Positions 20,201-28,627 of a DNA stretch of 64,000 nt are shown piece by piece. A program made the position numbers and the translations under genes. The DNA comes from Plantactinospora sp. BC1 (lineage in GTDB: Bacteria; Actinomycetota; Actinomycetes; Mycobacteriales; Micromonosporaceae). Location: contig NZ_CP028158.1 of assembly GCF_003030345.1 (NCBI RefSeq), positions 434,001 to 498,000 of the forward strand, written 5' to 3'. Under the pieces are notes generated by a model. That model had not been told where the DNA came from. It worked only from the letters and a program-made list of their open reading frames with translations, and searched no databases. Position 1 is the first letter of the stretch; each line of letters begins with the position of its first letter.

Positions 20201-23200
20201 AGCAGAGCCTGCTCGCCGTCTGGACCGACCTGCTGGGCCGGCCGGTCACCGACCCCGACCAGGACTTCTTCGCCGCAGGCGGCAACTCCCTGCAACTCAT
20301 GCGGCTCGTCGGCCGGATCAGGGACACCCTCGGCGTGACGCTCTCCGTGCGGGACTGCTTCACCGCCCCCTCCGTACGGGCGATGGCCGCCCGCCTCACC
20401 GCCACCGGAGCGCCGACCGGCCCGGCGCAGGTCGTCCGCACGGTCCCGCGCACACCGCACGGCCGCTACCCACTCTCGTTCGCCCAGGAACGGCTCTGGG
20501 TCCTCGACCGCATCACCGGGACGAGCACGGCCTACAACGTCCCCTGGTGCCTGCGGCTGCACGGCGAGCCGCGCATTCCGGACCTGCTCCGGGCGTTGCG
20601 CTCGGTCGTCGACCGGCACGAGGTGCTCCGCACCCGCTACGTGTCGACGCCCGACGGGCCACGTCAGGTGATCCAACCGCCCGGCGGCGCCTTTCCCGAC
20701 CTGCCCGTCGTGCGGGTACGCGACGAGGCGGCCGCCGAGGAGGAGGCCCGGGAGTTCCTCCGGCGGCCCTTCCGGCTCGACGAGCAACCGCCGATCCGCG
20801 CCATGCTGCTGCGGCTCTCCGCCCGGGAGCACGTCCTGGTGGTGTGCGTCCACCACATCGCCGTCGACGGCTGGTCGGTCGGCATCCTCGACCGGCACCT
20901 GGCCCGGGCCTACCTGGACGCCCGCGAGGGCCGCCCGCTGGCCGGCGATCCGGCCGGCCACCAGTACGCCGACTACGCCCGCTGGCAGCGTGACCGCGAC
21001 GCCGGGCAACTCGACGACTCGGTACGCTGGTGGAAGCGGCAGCTCACCGGGCTGCAACCCCTGCGGATGCCCTTCGACCGGCCGCGCCCCGCGGACGTCG
21101 ACCGGCCGGCGCGCACCATCGCCTTCGACCTGCCGGCCGATGCCGCCCGGGCGCTCCGGCACGCCGCCCGCACCCACGGCACCAGTCCGTTCGTCGCCTG
21201 CCTCACGGTATTCCTGGTCCTGCTGCACCGCTACAGCGGACAACAGGACATCGCGGTCGGCACCCCGGTCGCCAACCGCGACCGGGCGGAGTTCGACGAG
21301 GTCGTCGGCTTCTTCGTCAACACGCTGGTGCTGCGGGCCACGGTCACCGGCGACGACACCTTCGGCACGCTGCTGGAGCGCGTCCACGGCGTACTCGCCG
21401 ACGCGCTGACCCACCGGGACGCACCGTTTGAGCGGATCGTGACCGAGGTCAACCCGGTCCGTGACGTCGGGCGGACACCCCTGTTCCAGGTGATGTTCGG
21501 GATGGAGCTGCCCGGGGTCCGGGACTCCCGGTGGACCGCCGGTGACCTGCGGGCCGAGACCCTCCGGTGGAGCCACGAGACGGCCAAGTACGACCTCTCG
21601 GTCAGCGTCGAGGACCACCCGGACGGATCCCTCACCGGTACCTGGCAGTACGACACCGCCCTCGTCGGCGACGCGACCGCCTCGGCTATGGTCGGCCACT
21701 TCCGTCACCTGGCCGCGACCCTGGCCGGCGACCTCACCTGCCCGGTCGCCCGGGCCCGGATGCTCGACGACGTCGCGTGGGACCGGATGGTCCGAGCCGA
21801 GAACGACACCGGCACGTCCGTCCCCGACGCGCAGGCCAGCGTCGGGGAGTTGATCCTGCGAGCCGCCCGCTCCCACCCCGGGGCGCCGGCGCTGCGGCAG
21901 GGTCGCCGCGAGATCAGCTATCGGGAACTCGACGACTGGTCCGGCTCGGTCGCCGCCCAACTCCGCCCGGGACCGGGCCTCGTCGGCATCCTGATGCCGA
22001 GGGTGCCGGAGAACATCGTGGCCCTGCTCGCCGTCCTACGCGTCGGCGCCGCCTACGTCCCGCTGGATCCGACCCTGCCACCGGCGCGGCTGCGTTTCAT
22101 CATCGAGGACGCGGGCATCGACACGCTGCTGCTCGACGCCCCGGACCTCGACCAGCGACTGCGTCCGGCGGTCGACGGCCTCGACGTACGCCTGGTCGAC
22201 GTCCGCGCCGCGGCCGACGGGCCCAGGGCGGCGGTCAGCACGCCGGGTCCGGGCGGTGACGCGCTGTGCTACGTCATCTACACCTCCGGCACCACGGGTC
22301 GACCCAAGGGCGTCCTCGCCCACCACCGGGGCGTGCTGAACTACCTCTCCTGGGCCTGCCGGGAGTACGGCCTCACCGCCGGGTCCCGGGTCCTGCTGCA
22401 CTCACCACTCACCTTCGACCTGAGCGTGACCACCACACTCGCCCCGCTGACCGTGGGCGCGGTGATCGAGATGACCGCGGGTGACGACCTCGACGGGCTG
22501 ATCACCGCGCTGCGCGACACGGCGGCGCCGTACCAACTCGTCAAGCTGACCCCGGCCCACCTGCGGGTGCTCAACGTCGCCCTCGCCGCGGAGCTGGAAC
22601 AGCGCACCCTCACCCGGTGCCTGGTGGTCGGGGGCGAGGCCCTGCCGTCGGAGCGGGTACGACCCTGGCGGCGATCCCGGGTGATCAACGAGTACGGCCC
22701 GACCGAGACCGTTGTCGGCTGCACCGCGCACGAGGTGACCGACGGCGACGGCGAGGGCGACGTGCCGATAGGTCGACCGATCGCCAACACCGCCAACCAC
22801 GTACTGGACCGGTATCGGCAGCCGGCGCCGGTGGGGGTTCCCGGTGAGCTGTGGGTGGGCGGTATGGGCGTGACCCTCGGCTATCTCAACCGGCCCGGAC
22901 TCACCGCCGAACGGTTCACTCCGGACCCGTTCGTCCCCGGCGCCCGCCTGTACCGCACCGGCGACCTGGCCGTACGGGACACCGACGGGCTACTGCACTA
23001 CCTGGGCCGCACCGACGACCAGGTCAAGATTCGCGGGTACCGGGTCGAGCTGGCGGAGGTGGAGAACACCCTGCGGACGCTCCCCGGCGTGCTCGACGCG
23101 GCCGTCGTGCACGATCGGCACCGGGACGTCCTGCTGGGCTATGTGGTCGCCCCCGGGCAGGACACCGAGGACATCCCGGGCGCACTGCGGGCGATCCTGC

Positions 23201-23655
23201 CCGAATACATGGTGCCGGCCGGTGTCCAGGCGCTGCGCCGGCTGCCGTTGACCGCCAACGGCAAGCTCGACCGGGCCGCCCTGCCCCGTACCCCGTCGGT
23301 GGTCGCGCCCTCCGCGCCGGTGCCGGGCAACGCCGGCGCCGAGGAGATCGTCCTGCGGCTGTGGGCGGAGCTGCTCGGTCGCACCGACCTGGGCCGGCAC
23401 GAGAACTTCTTCGACGTCGGCGGCCACTCGCTGCTGCTGGTCCAGCTGCATGCGCGGCTGACTCGCGCATTCCACACCGACGTCGCCCTGTTGGACCTGT
23501 TCCGCAATCCCACCGCTGCGGCGATGGCGGCGCTGATGCGCCCATCCTCGACACCGCAAGGGCCGGTGGCGGCGTCGGCGCCGCTGAACACCGACCGGCG
23601 GCAGGACCGGGCCAACGCGTTGAACAGTCTGCGCAGGAGAAGGAACGGCGCGTGA
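17275..23655 (+). CDS. Non-ribosomal peptide synthetase, C-A-T-C-A-T (predicted Asp then Asn)
   Basis: A 2126-residue bimodular NRPS. C1 has HHIAFDG at about residue 147. A1 has YVIYTSGSTGRPKG at about 604. T1 is AGGNSLQL at about 1005, with Asn in place of the usual His before the Ser. C2 has HHIAVDG at about 1192. A2 has YVIYTSGTTGRPKG at about 1664. T2 is VGGHSLLL at about 2049. No epimerase or methyltransferase is present. Pocket residues read by eye are D-L-T-K-I-G-H-V-G-K for A1 (Asp-type) and D-L-T-K-V-G-E-V-G-K for A2 (Asn-type). Starting with a C domain implies an acyl starter or an upstream peptidyl donor. It is coupled to the PKS by a GTGA overlap. Confidence 0.94.
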   Translation: MSAPAADGVRPVARTADGYPVSFAQEGLLLADQLAGGDPSYNIPWCLRLEGSLDVAALTTALRTLVGRHEALRTSYEWTGTSFRQVVAHPDGTFLDVPVTDVDGEATAEREAVALLREPFDLTGGPPLRARLLRVADDEHVLVFSVHHIAFDGWSLRLFGAELGEAYAAALAARPLRLPDPGPQYVDYAVWQRNLPDRHLDASLRWWRERLGGAATVNLPLDHPRAPTPRHRGGVLPFTIPAAVAADLRRLARAARTSDYVVLLAAFLVLLHRYSGQTDLSVGTPVANRDVDGLDEVVGFFVNTLVLRVDLAGDPSFTELVDRVRAVVTESMRHQEAPFERVVAEVNPRRDPSSTPLFQVLFGMGLPETPPAAWAASGLRARPLGWTHGLVKFDLTITVNPRRDGSVDGLWQYDADLFEASTARTMAEQFVHLATGLADDATAPVSRTPLRGPAEPDRPGADVTAEDLDVTVHELILAQARRTPTAVAVAQGDARISYRELDRRSAALAASFEAGQEIIGLCLPRCPDSIVALLGILRSGAAFLPLDPELPAERLRLMVEDAGVRTVVVHDPAVVAGLDVETITLDALPDAARPVPAPGRADGLCYVIYTSGSTGRPKGVAIEHRSLVHYVRSLGEVLGAAGIDPSGASFATVSTLAADLGHTSVFGALLNGGCVHVLDYGTVTDPYRFSSYLGQYRVDILKIVPTHFDALRRGAATPEAVTPRRALIFGGETLTTRLAEAVAAQPGAPAVFNHYGPTETCVGALMGRFTVDGDAAATVPIGRPLGATRIAVLDPAGRPVPPGATGVLHIGGPGLARGYLGRPDLTERAFVALPDGRYYRTGDQVRVRPAGDLEFVGRADDQVKIRGYRVEPAEVQAVLDGMPGVAQCAVLPVRSGDETTALAAYLVPTPGTDGEALGPRLADALREVLPAVLIPAFFVAVPELPRTRNGKVDRARLPVPPTDAAPVSTAPVSPEEQSLLAVWTDLLGRPVTDPDQDFFAAGGNSLQLMRLVGRIRDTLGVTLSVRDCFTAPSVRAMAARLTATGAPTGPAQVVRTVPRTPHGRYPLSFAQERLWVLDRITGTSTAYNVPWCLRLHGEPRIPDLLRALRSVVDRHEVLRTRYVSTPDGPRQVIQPPGGAFPDLPVVRVRDEAAAEEEAREFLRRPFRLDEQPPIRAMLLRLSAREHVLVVCVHHIAVDGWSVGILDRHLARAYLDAREGRPLAGDPAGHQYADYARWQRDRDAGQLDDSVRWWKRQLTGLQPLRMPFDRPRPADVDRPARTIAFDLPADAARALRHAARTHGTSPFVACLTVFLVLLHRYSGQQDIAVGTPVANRDRAEFDEVVGFFVNTLVLRATVTGDDTFGTLLERVHGVLADALTHRDAPFERIVTEVNPVRDVGRTPLFQVMFGMELPGVRDSRWTAGDLRAETLRWSHETAKYDLSVSVEDHPDGSLTGTWQYDTALVGDATASAMVGHFRHLAATLAGDLTCPVARARMLDDVAWDRMVRAENDTGTSVPDAQASVGELILRAARSHPGAPALRQGRREISYRELDDWSGSVAAQLRPGPGLVGILMPRVPENIVALLAVLRVGAAYVPLDPTLPPARLRFIIEDAGIDTLLLDAPDLDQRLRPAVDGLDVRLVDVRAAADGPRAAVSTPGPGGDALCYVIYTSGTTGRPKGVLAHHRGVLNYLSWACREYGLTAGSRVLLHSPLTFDLSVTTTLAPLTVGAVIEMTAGDDLDGLITALRDTAAPYQLVKLTPAHLRVLNVALAAELEQRTLTRCLVVGGEALPSERVRPWRRSRVINEYGPTETVVGCTAHEVTDGDGEGDVPIGRPIANTANHVLDRYRQPAPVGVPGELWVGGMGVTLGYLNRPGLTAERFTPDPFVPGARLYRTGDLAVRDTDGLLHYLGRTDDQVKIRGYRVELAEVENTLRTLPGVLDAAVVHDRHRDVLLGYVVAPGQDTEDIPGALRAILPEYMVPAGVQALRRLPLTANGKLDRAALPRTPSVVAPSAPVPGNAGAEEIVLRLWAELLGRTDLGRHENFFDVGGHSLLLVQLHARLTRAFHTDVALLDLFRNPTAAAMAALMRPSSTPQGPVAASAPLNTDRRQDRANALNSLRRRRNGA

Positions 23656-26600
23656 GCGAACTCGACATCGCGATCATCGGGATGGCCGGGCGATTCCCCG
23701 GGGCCGCCCACGTGCAGGAGCTGTGGCAGGCGGTCACCGAGGGCCGGGCCAGCGCGACCACCTTCACCCGCGACGAGTTGCTGGCCGCCGGGGTCCCGCC
23801 GGAGCTGGCCGACCAGCAGGGCTTCGCGCCGGTGCGGGGCGTACTCGCCGACGCCGACCGGTTCGACGCCGCGTTCTTCGGCTACTCGCCCCGGGAGGCC
23901 GAGTACATCGATCCGCAGCAACGGGTCTTCCTGGAGGTGGCCTGGAACGCCGTCGAGCACGCCGGCTACCGGCCCGACGGGTTCGTCAGGCCCGTCGGCG
24001 TCTTCGCCAGTTGCAGCCAGAACACGTACCTGGAGGCCGTCGGCGGCCGAGGCGGCGGCGACTGGACCGACGGGCTGCTCGTCGGGATCGGCAACCAGAT
24101 CGACTTCCTGAGCACCCGGGTGTCGTACAAGCTCAACCTGACCGGTCCGAGCCTGACGGTGCAGACCGCCTGTTCCAGCTCGCTGGTCGCGATCCACCTG
24201 GCCGTGCAGAGCCTGCTCTCCGGCGAGTGCGACTTCGCGCTGGCCGGCGGGTCGGCGATCCGCTTCCCCCAGGTCGGCGGTCAACTGCACACCGACGGCG
24301 GCGTCTACTCACCGGACGGGCGGTGCATGGCGTACACCGTCGCGGCGCGGGGGGTCTTCAGCGGCAACGGTGCTGCCGTGGTCGTCCTCAGACGCCTCGA
24401 CGACGCCCTTGCCGACGGCGACCACGTGCACGCGGTCATCAAGGCGTCGGCGGTCAACAACGACGGCCGGGAGAAGATCGGATTCAGCGCACCCAGCCAG
24501 GCAGGTCAGGCCGCAGCCATGCGGTCGGCGCTGGAACTGGCCGGGGTGGCACCGGGAGCCGTCGGCTACGTCGAGGGGCACGGCACCGGCACACCGCTGG
24601 GTGACCAGATCGAGATGGCCGCCCTGCGCAGCGTGCACGAGGTTCCGGGGCGCGGGGCGAGATCGTGCGCGGTGGGCTCGATCAAGAGCAATCTCGGGCA
24701 CCTCGACGCGGCCGCCGGAGTCACCGGCCTGATCAAGGCCGCGCTGGCGGTCCGGGACGCGGTGATCCCGCCGCAACCGCACCCGGCCGAACCCAGCCCG
24801 GCGCTGGTCGACGGGGCGAGCCCGTTCTACCTGGCGACCGAGGCCGAGGCGTGGCCGACCCCCGGCGAGCGGGTCGCCGCCGTCAACTCGCTCGGGCTGG
24901 GCGGGACGAACGCGCACGTCGTCCTGGCCCAGCCGCCCGAGGCCCCGGCACAGCACACCGCGTCGACCGGCCTGGCCGGGTACTTCCTGGCGCCGGTGTC
25001 GGCCACCGGGGCGTCGGCACTGCAACGGCAACGACTCGCCGTCGCCGACGACCTCGACGCGGTGGACCACGGGCGTTTCCACCCGGCCGACGTCAGCGCG
25101 ACGCTGCTCGCCGGCCGCAGCGTGCACCGGCACCGTGCGGTCGCGATCGGCCGGGACCTCGACGAGCTGACCCGGGCGCTGCGCGGGCCGGACCTGACGC
25201 ACGACGAGGGCGACAGCACCGCCCAGGAGGTCGTGTTCATGTACTCCGGCGGCGGGACCCAGCACCTCGGGATGGCCCGGGAGCTGCTCGACACCGATCC
25301 CGTGTTCGCCGCCCACCTGGCCGAGTGCCGGTCCGTGTTCGCCGAGCGTACCGGTATCGACCTGGTCGACGACATCCTGCGGCGGGACGCCGACTTCACC
25401 GACCCGGTGATCGGGTTGGGCGCGACGTTCCTGCTACAGGTGGCGATGGCCCGCACCCTTGTCGAGCGCGGTGTACGCCCGCGCCGGCAGATCGGGCACA
25501 GCCTGGGTGAGTACACGGCGGCCGTGGTGGGCGGAAGTCTGTCGCTGCCCGACGCCGTCGGGCTCGTCGTGGCCCGTGCCGAGCTGCTGCGGGGTATCGA
25601 GGGCGGCATGCTCAGCGTCTACGCCTCGGAGGACGCCCTGCGCCGCTCGGGCGTCCTGCACCGGGTGTCACTGGCTGCGGTGAACGCTCCGGACATCTGC
25701 ACGCTCTCCGGCTCGCGTCCCGCCATCGAGGAGGTGGCCGCCCAACTCGCCGCCCAGGGCGTGGAGTGCCGGATGGTGGCGATCGGCACCCCGGGACACT
25801 CCTCGCTGCTGGATCCGATCCTCGACCGGTTCGCCGAGGTCGTCCGCGGCGTCACGTTCAACGTGCCGGCCATCGGCTGGATCTCCAACCTCACCGGCAT
25901 CGAGATCACCGAGGCCGACCTCGCCGATCCGGGCTACTGGGTGCGGCACCTGCGGCACACCATCCGCTTCACCGACGGGGTGACGACGCTCCTCGACGCC
26001 GGTATGGAGGTCTTCGTCGAGATCGGCCCCAGCCGGGTGCTGGGCGCCTTCGTCCGCGCGACGGCCGGTGGCCGCCGGGTGCGCACCGTGCCGACGATGC
26101 GTCACGCCGACGAGCCGGTCACCGAAGGCTTCGCGTTGGCCCGTTGCTTCGCCCAGCTCTTCGCCGCCGGGGTGACGGTGGACCCCGCGCTGCTCTACGG
26201 ACGCCGGTGGCGGCGGGTACCGATGCGGGGGTACCGCTTCGCACGCACCCGACACTGGGCGGCGCCGGCACCGGCGTTGTCGTCCGGCACCGGCGTGCTG
26301 GCCGACCCGGACGCCTGGCTCACCGCACCGACCCTGGCCCGGCTACCCCGCCTGCGGCGGCGACCGCGGCTGGCGGGACGGTCGATCGTGCTCGTCGGGG
26401 CGGCATGGCCGGGCGCCGAGGGAGTGCGTCGGGCCGCCGCCGCGCGAGGTGGCACCGTGCTGACGCTCGGCGAGCTGGCGGAGTCGACCGGCCGGGACGG
26501 CGACGTCCAGCTGGTCGTCACACCGGGGACGGCCGCCGCCGAGGCGATGGCGGTGCTCGCCGCTGCCGTCGCGGCGGCCGGGAAGCGGCCGTACCCGTCG

Positions 26601-28016
26601 GTCACCGTCCTGACCGCCGGGGCCTTCGCGGTGGGCGACGAGCAGACCATCGGGTACGGGCCACGTGAGCTGATCGCCGCCGTGCGGGTGTTCGCGCAGG
26701 AGTACGCCGGGCTGCGGTGGCAGTGCGTCGACCTGGCCCCGGCCGGTGAGGACGCGGACGCCGTACTCGACGAGATCGCCGAACCGGCCGACCACACGAT
26801 CCGGGTGGTCCGCGGAGCGCATCGCTGGCGGCAGCTGCTGACCGGTGGCGCCTGTGATCCGGTCCCCGCCGTCGGCACCGCCTTCCGGCAGGGCGGCAGC
26901 TATCTGTTCACCGGTGGCCTCGGCCGCTTCAGCCTGCACCTGGCCCACCACCTGTGCACCCGGTACCGGGCCCGGGTGGTCCTGGTGAGCCGTCGCGGCG
27001 CCGCCACCGGGCTCGATCCGTCGACCCGGGCGGCCTTCGACCGGCTCCGCGCCGACCACGCCGAGCGGGTCGAGATCGAGCGGTGCGACGTCACCGACGT
27101 CGCCGGCCTCACCGCGGTCGTCGACCGGCATCCCCGGATCGACGGCATCTTCCACGCCGCGGCCGCCACCGCCGGGGCCTCGATGCGGGTACTCTGCGAC
27201 CGGCTCACCGACGGCGACTTCGCCGAGCAGGCCGCCGCCAAGCTCGGTGGCGCGGAGGCGCTAGCCCGGGCGATGACCGGCCGCGACTTCGACTTCTGCC
27301 TCTCCTTCTCCTCCAACGCGGTCTGGTTCGGTGGCCCGGGCCTGGCCGCCTATGCCGCCGGCAACGCGGTGTTGGAAGCGTTCGCCGAGCGGCGATGGTC
27401 GGCCGGGGACACCCGGTGGCTGACCGCGGCGTGGGACGGGTGGCGGCTGCCGGACGAGCCGCCCCCGGCCGTGCGGACCGCCCTGGACGCCCTCGCGCTG
27501 GCGCCCGGCGAATCCGTGGCGATGGTGGAGGCGATCGTCGCCGGTGCCCGTGGACCGGTGACGGTGGTGTCGAAGGCCGACGTGACCGAGCGGGCCGCCC
27601 GGTGGATCCGCGACAGCGCCTCGGCCTACGCGACGGCGGATCCGCCACCCGAGCCGGTGCCGGGCACCGGGACGCCGGTGATGTCGAGCGAGCCGCCCGC
27701 CGACGAGCTGGAGACGACGATCGCGGGGATCTGGCACGACGTGCTCGGCACCAGCGGGATCGGCCGGCACGACACCTTCTTCCACCTGGGCGGGCATTCG
27801 CTGATGGGACTGCGCATGCTGAGCCGGGTCAACGAGACCTTCCGGGTCGAGCTGCGCTACGTCAACCTGATGGAACTCGACACGGTCGCCAAGCTGGCCG
27901 ACTGGGTCAGGCGGCAGAGAGCGGCCAAGGCCGATCCGGGCCCGCCGCCCGTACCCGTTCCGACGCGTAGCCGTACCCTTTCCGAACTACGCAGGCTGGT
28001 GACCGAAACCCCATGA
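23652..28016 (+). CDS. Type I polyketide synthase module, KS-AT-KR-ACP
   Basis: A 1454-residue module. The KS has QTACSSSLVAIHLA (Cys about 173), EGHGTGTPLGD and KSNLGHLDAAAG, all intact. The AT has GHSLGEY (Ser about 616), but the specificity segment before the conserved GHS reads TPGHS, neither the malonyl HAFH nor the methylmalonyl YASH form. The KR has FTGGLGRF at about 1085 and the active-site run SSNAVWFGGPGLAAYAAGN; no LDD motif is present, so an A-type hydroxyl stereochemistry is more likely. The ACP has LGGHSLMGL (Ser about 1381). There is no DH, ER or TE. Fused translationally after the Asp-Asn NRPS, it should extend the peptide by one ketide and reduce it to a beta-hydroxy acyl chain. 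Confidence 0.92.
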   Translation: MSELDIAIIGMAGRFPGAAHVQELWQAVTEGRASATTFTRDELLAAGVPPELADQQGFAPVRGVLADADRFDAAFFGYSPREAEYIDPQQRVFLEVAWNAVEHAGYRPDGFVRPVGVFASCSQNTYLEAVGGRGGGDWTDGLLVGIGNQIDFLSTRVSYKLNLTGPSLTVQTACSSSLVAIHLAVQSLLSGECDFALAGGSAIRFPQVGGQLHTDGGVYSPDGRCMAYTVAARGVFSGNGAAVVVLRRLDDALADGDHVHAVIKASAVNNDGREKIGFSAPSQAGQAAAMRSALELAGVAPGAVGYVEGHGTGTPLGDQIEMAALRSVHEVPGRGARSCAVGSIKSNLGHLDAAAGVTGLIKAALAVRDAVIPPQPHPAEPSPALVDGASPFYLATEAEAWPTPGERVAAVNSLGLGGTNAHVVLAQPPEAPAQHTASTGLAGYFLAPVSATGASALQRQRLAVADDLDAVDHGRFHPADVSATLLAGRSVHRHRAVAIGRDLDELTRALRGPDLTHDEGDSTAQEVVFMYSGGGTQHLGMARELLDTDPVFAAHLAECRSVFAERTGIDLVDDILRRDADFTDPVIGLGATFLLQVAMARTLVERGVRPRRQIGHSLGEYTAAVVGGSLSLPDAVGLVVARAELLRGIEGGMLSVYASEDALRRSGVLHRVSLAAVNAPDICTLSGSRPAIEEVAAQLAAQGVECRMVAIGTPGHSSLLDPILDRFAEVVRGVTFNVPAIGWISNLTGIEITEADLADPGYWVRHLRHTIRFTDGVTTLLDAGMEVFVEIGPSRVLGAFVRATAGGRRVRTVPTMRHADEPVTEGFALARCFAQLFAAGVTVDPALLYGRRWRRVPMRGYRFARTRHWAAPAPALSSGTGVLADPDAWLTAPTLARLPRLRRRPRLAGRSIVLVGAAWPGAEGVRRAAAARGGTVLTLGELAESTGRDGDVQLVVTPGTAAAEAMAVLAAAVAAAGKRPYPSVTVLTAGAFAVGDEQTIGYGPRELIAAVRVFAQEYAGLRWQCVDLAPAGEDADAVLDEIAEPADHTIRVVRGAHRWRQLLTGGACDPVPAVGTAFRQGGSYLFTGGLGRFSLHLAHHLCTRYRARVVLVSRRGAATGLDPSTRAAFDRLRADHAERVEIERCDVTDVAGLTAVVDRHPRIDGIFHAAAATAGASMRVLCDRLTDGDFAEQAAAKLGGAEALARAMTGRDFDFCLSFSSNAVWFGGPGLAAYAAGNAVLEAFAERRWSAGDTRWLTAAWDGWRLPDEPPPAVRTALDALALAPGESVAMVEAIVAGARGPVTVVSKADVTERAARWIRDSASAYATADPPPEPVPGTGTPVMSSEPPADELETTIAGIWHDVLGTSGIGRHDTFFHLGGHSLMGLRMLSRVNETFRVELRYVNLMELDTVAKLADWVRRQRAAKADPGPPPVPVPTRSRTLSELRRLVTETP

Positions 28017-28627
28017 GCCCTCTGCTTCGGTTGCGTACCCCACGCCTGCTCCTGCGCGATTTCGACCCGTCCGACGAGGCGGCGGTGCACGCCTTCGCCG
28101 GCGACCCGGTCGTCACCCGCTACACCGACTGGGGCCCCAACACCCCCGCCGAGAGTGCGGCGTTCGTGCGTGGCTGCGTGGCGCAGGCCGCCGACCCGCA
28201 CCGCACGGCCTTCAACCTGGCGGCGGTGGCCGACGGCGTGCTCGTCGGATCGGTCGCCGTCTGGGTGGAGAACGTCACCCACCGCCGGGGCGAGATCGGC
28301 TTCGTCTTCCATCCCTCGGTCTGGAACCGGGGCTACGCCACCGAGGCGGCGCGGGAGCTGGTCCGGTTCGGCATCGCCGAACTGGGCCTGCACCGCATCT
28401 CCGCGACGTGCCATCCGGAGAACATCGGCTCGGCCCGCGTCCTCGGCAAGGCCGGCCTGCGCCAGGAGGGGCGGCTGCGCGACCACCTGCTCGCCCGCGG
28501 CCGCTGGCGGGACTCGTTGCTCTTCGCCGTCGTCGCACCGGGCGCGGACGAGGCCGCCTCCGGTCTCCGGTCGCAGGACGAGACGGCGTTTCGCTCTTCA
28601 GACCCTGCAACCGGGAGAACGCTGTGA
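28013..28627 (+). CDS. GNAT-family N-acetyltransferase (RimJ/RimL type)
   Basis: A 204-residue acetyltransferase: LRTPRLLLRDF opening, RRGEIGFVFHPSVWNRGYATEAARELVRFG for the acetyl-CoA pyrophosphate loop, and HRISATCHPENIGSARVLGKAGLRQEGRLRDHL, all standard for RimJ/RimL GNATs. It overlaps both the PKS stop and the next GTG, so it is embedded in the biosynthetic operon and may acetylate the product or an intermediate, either for tailoring or for self-protection. Confidence 0.86.
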   Translation: MSPLLRLRTPRLLLRDFDPSDEAAVHAFAGDPVVTRYTDWGPNTPAESAAFVRGCVAQAADPHRTAFNLAAVADGVLVGSVAVWVENVTHRRGEIGFVFHPSVWNRGYATEAARELVRFGIAELGLHRISATCHPENIGSARVLGKAGLRQEGRLRDHLLARGRWRDSLLFAVVAPGADEAASGLRSQDETAFRSSDPATGRTL

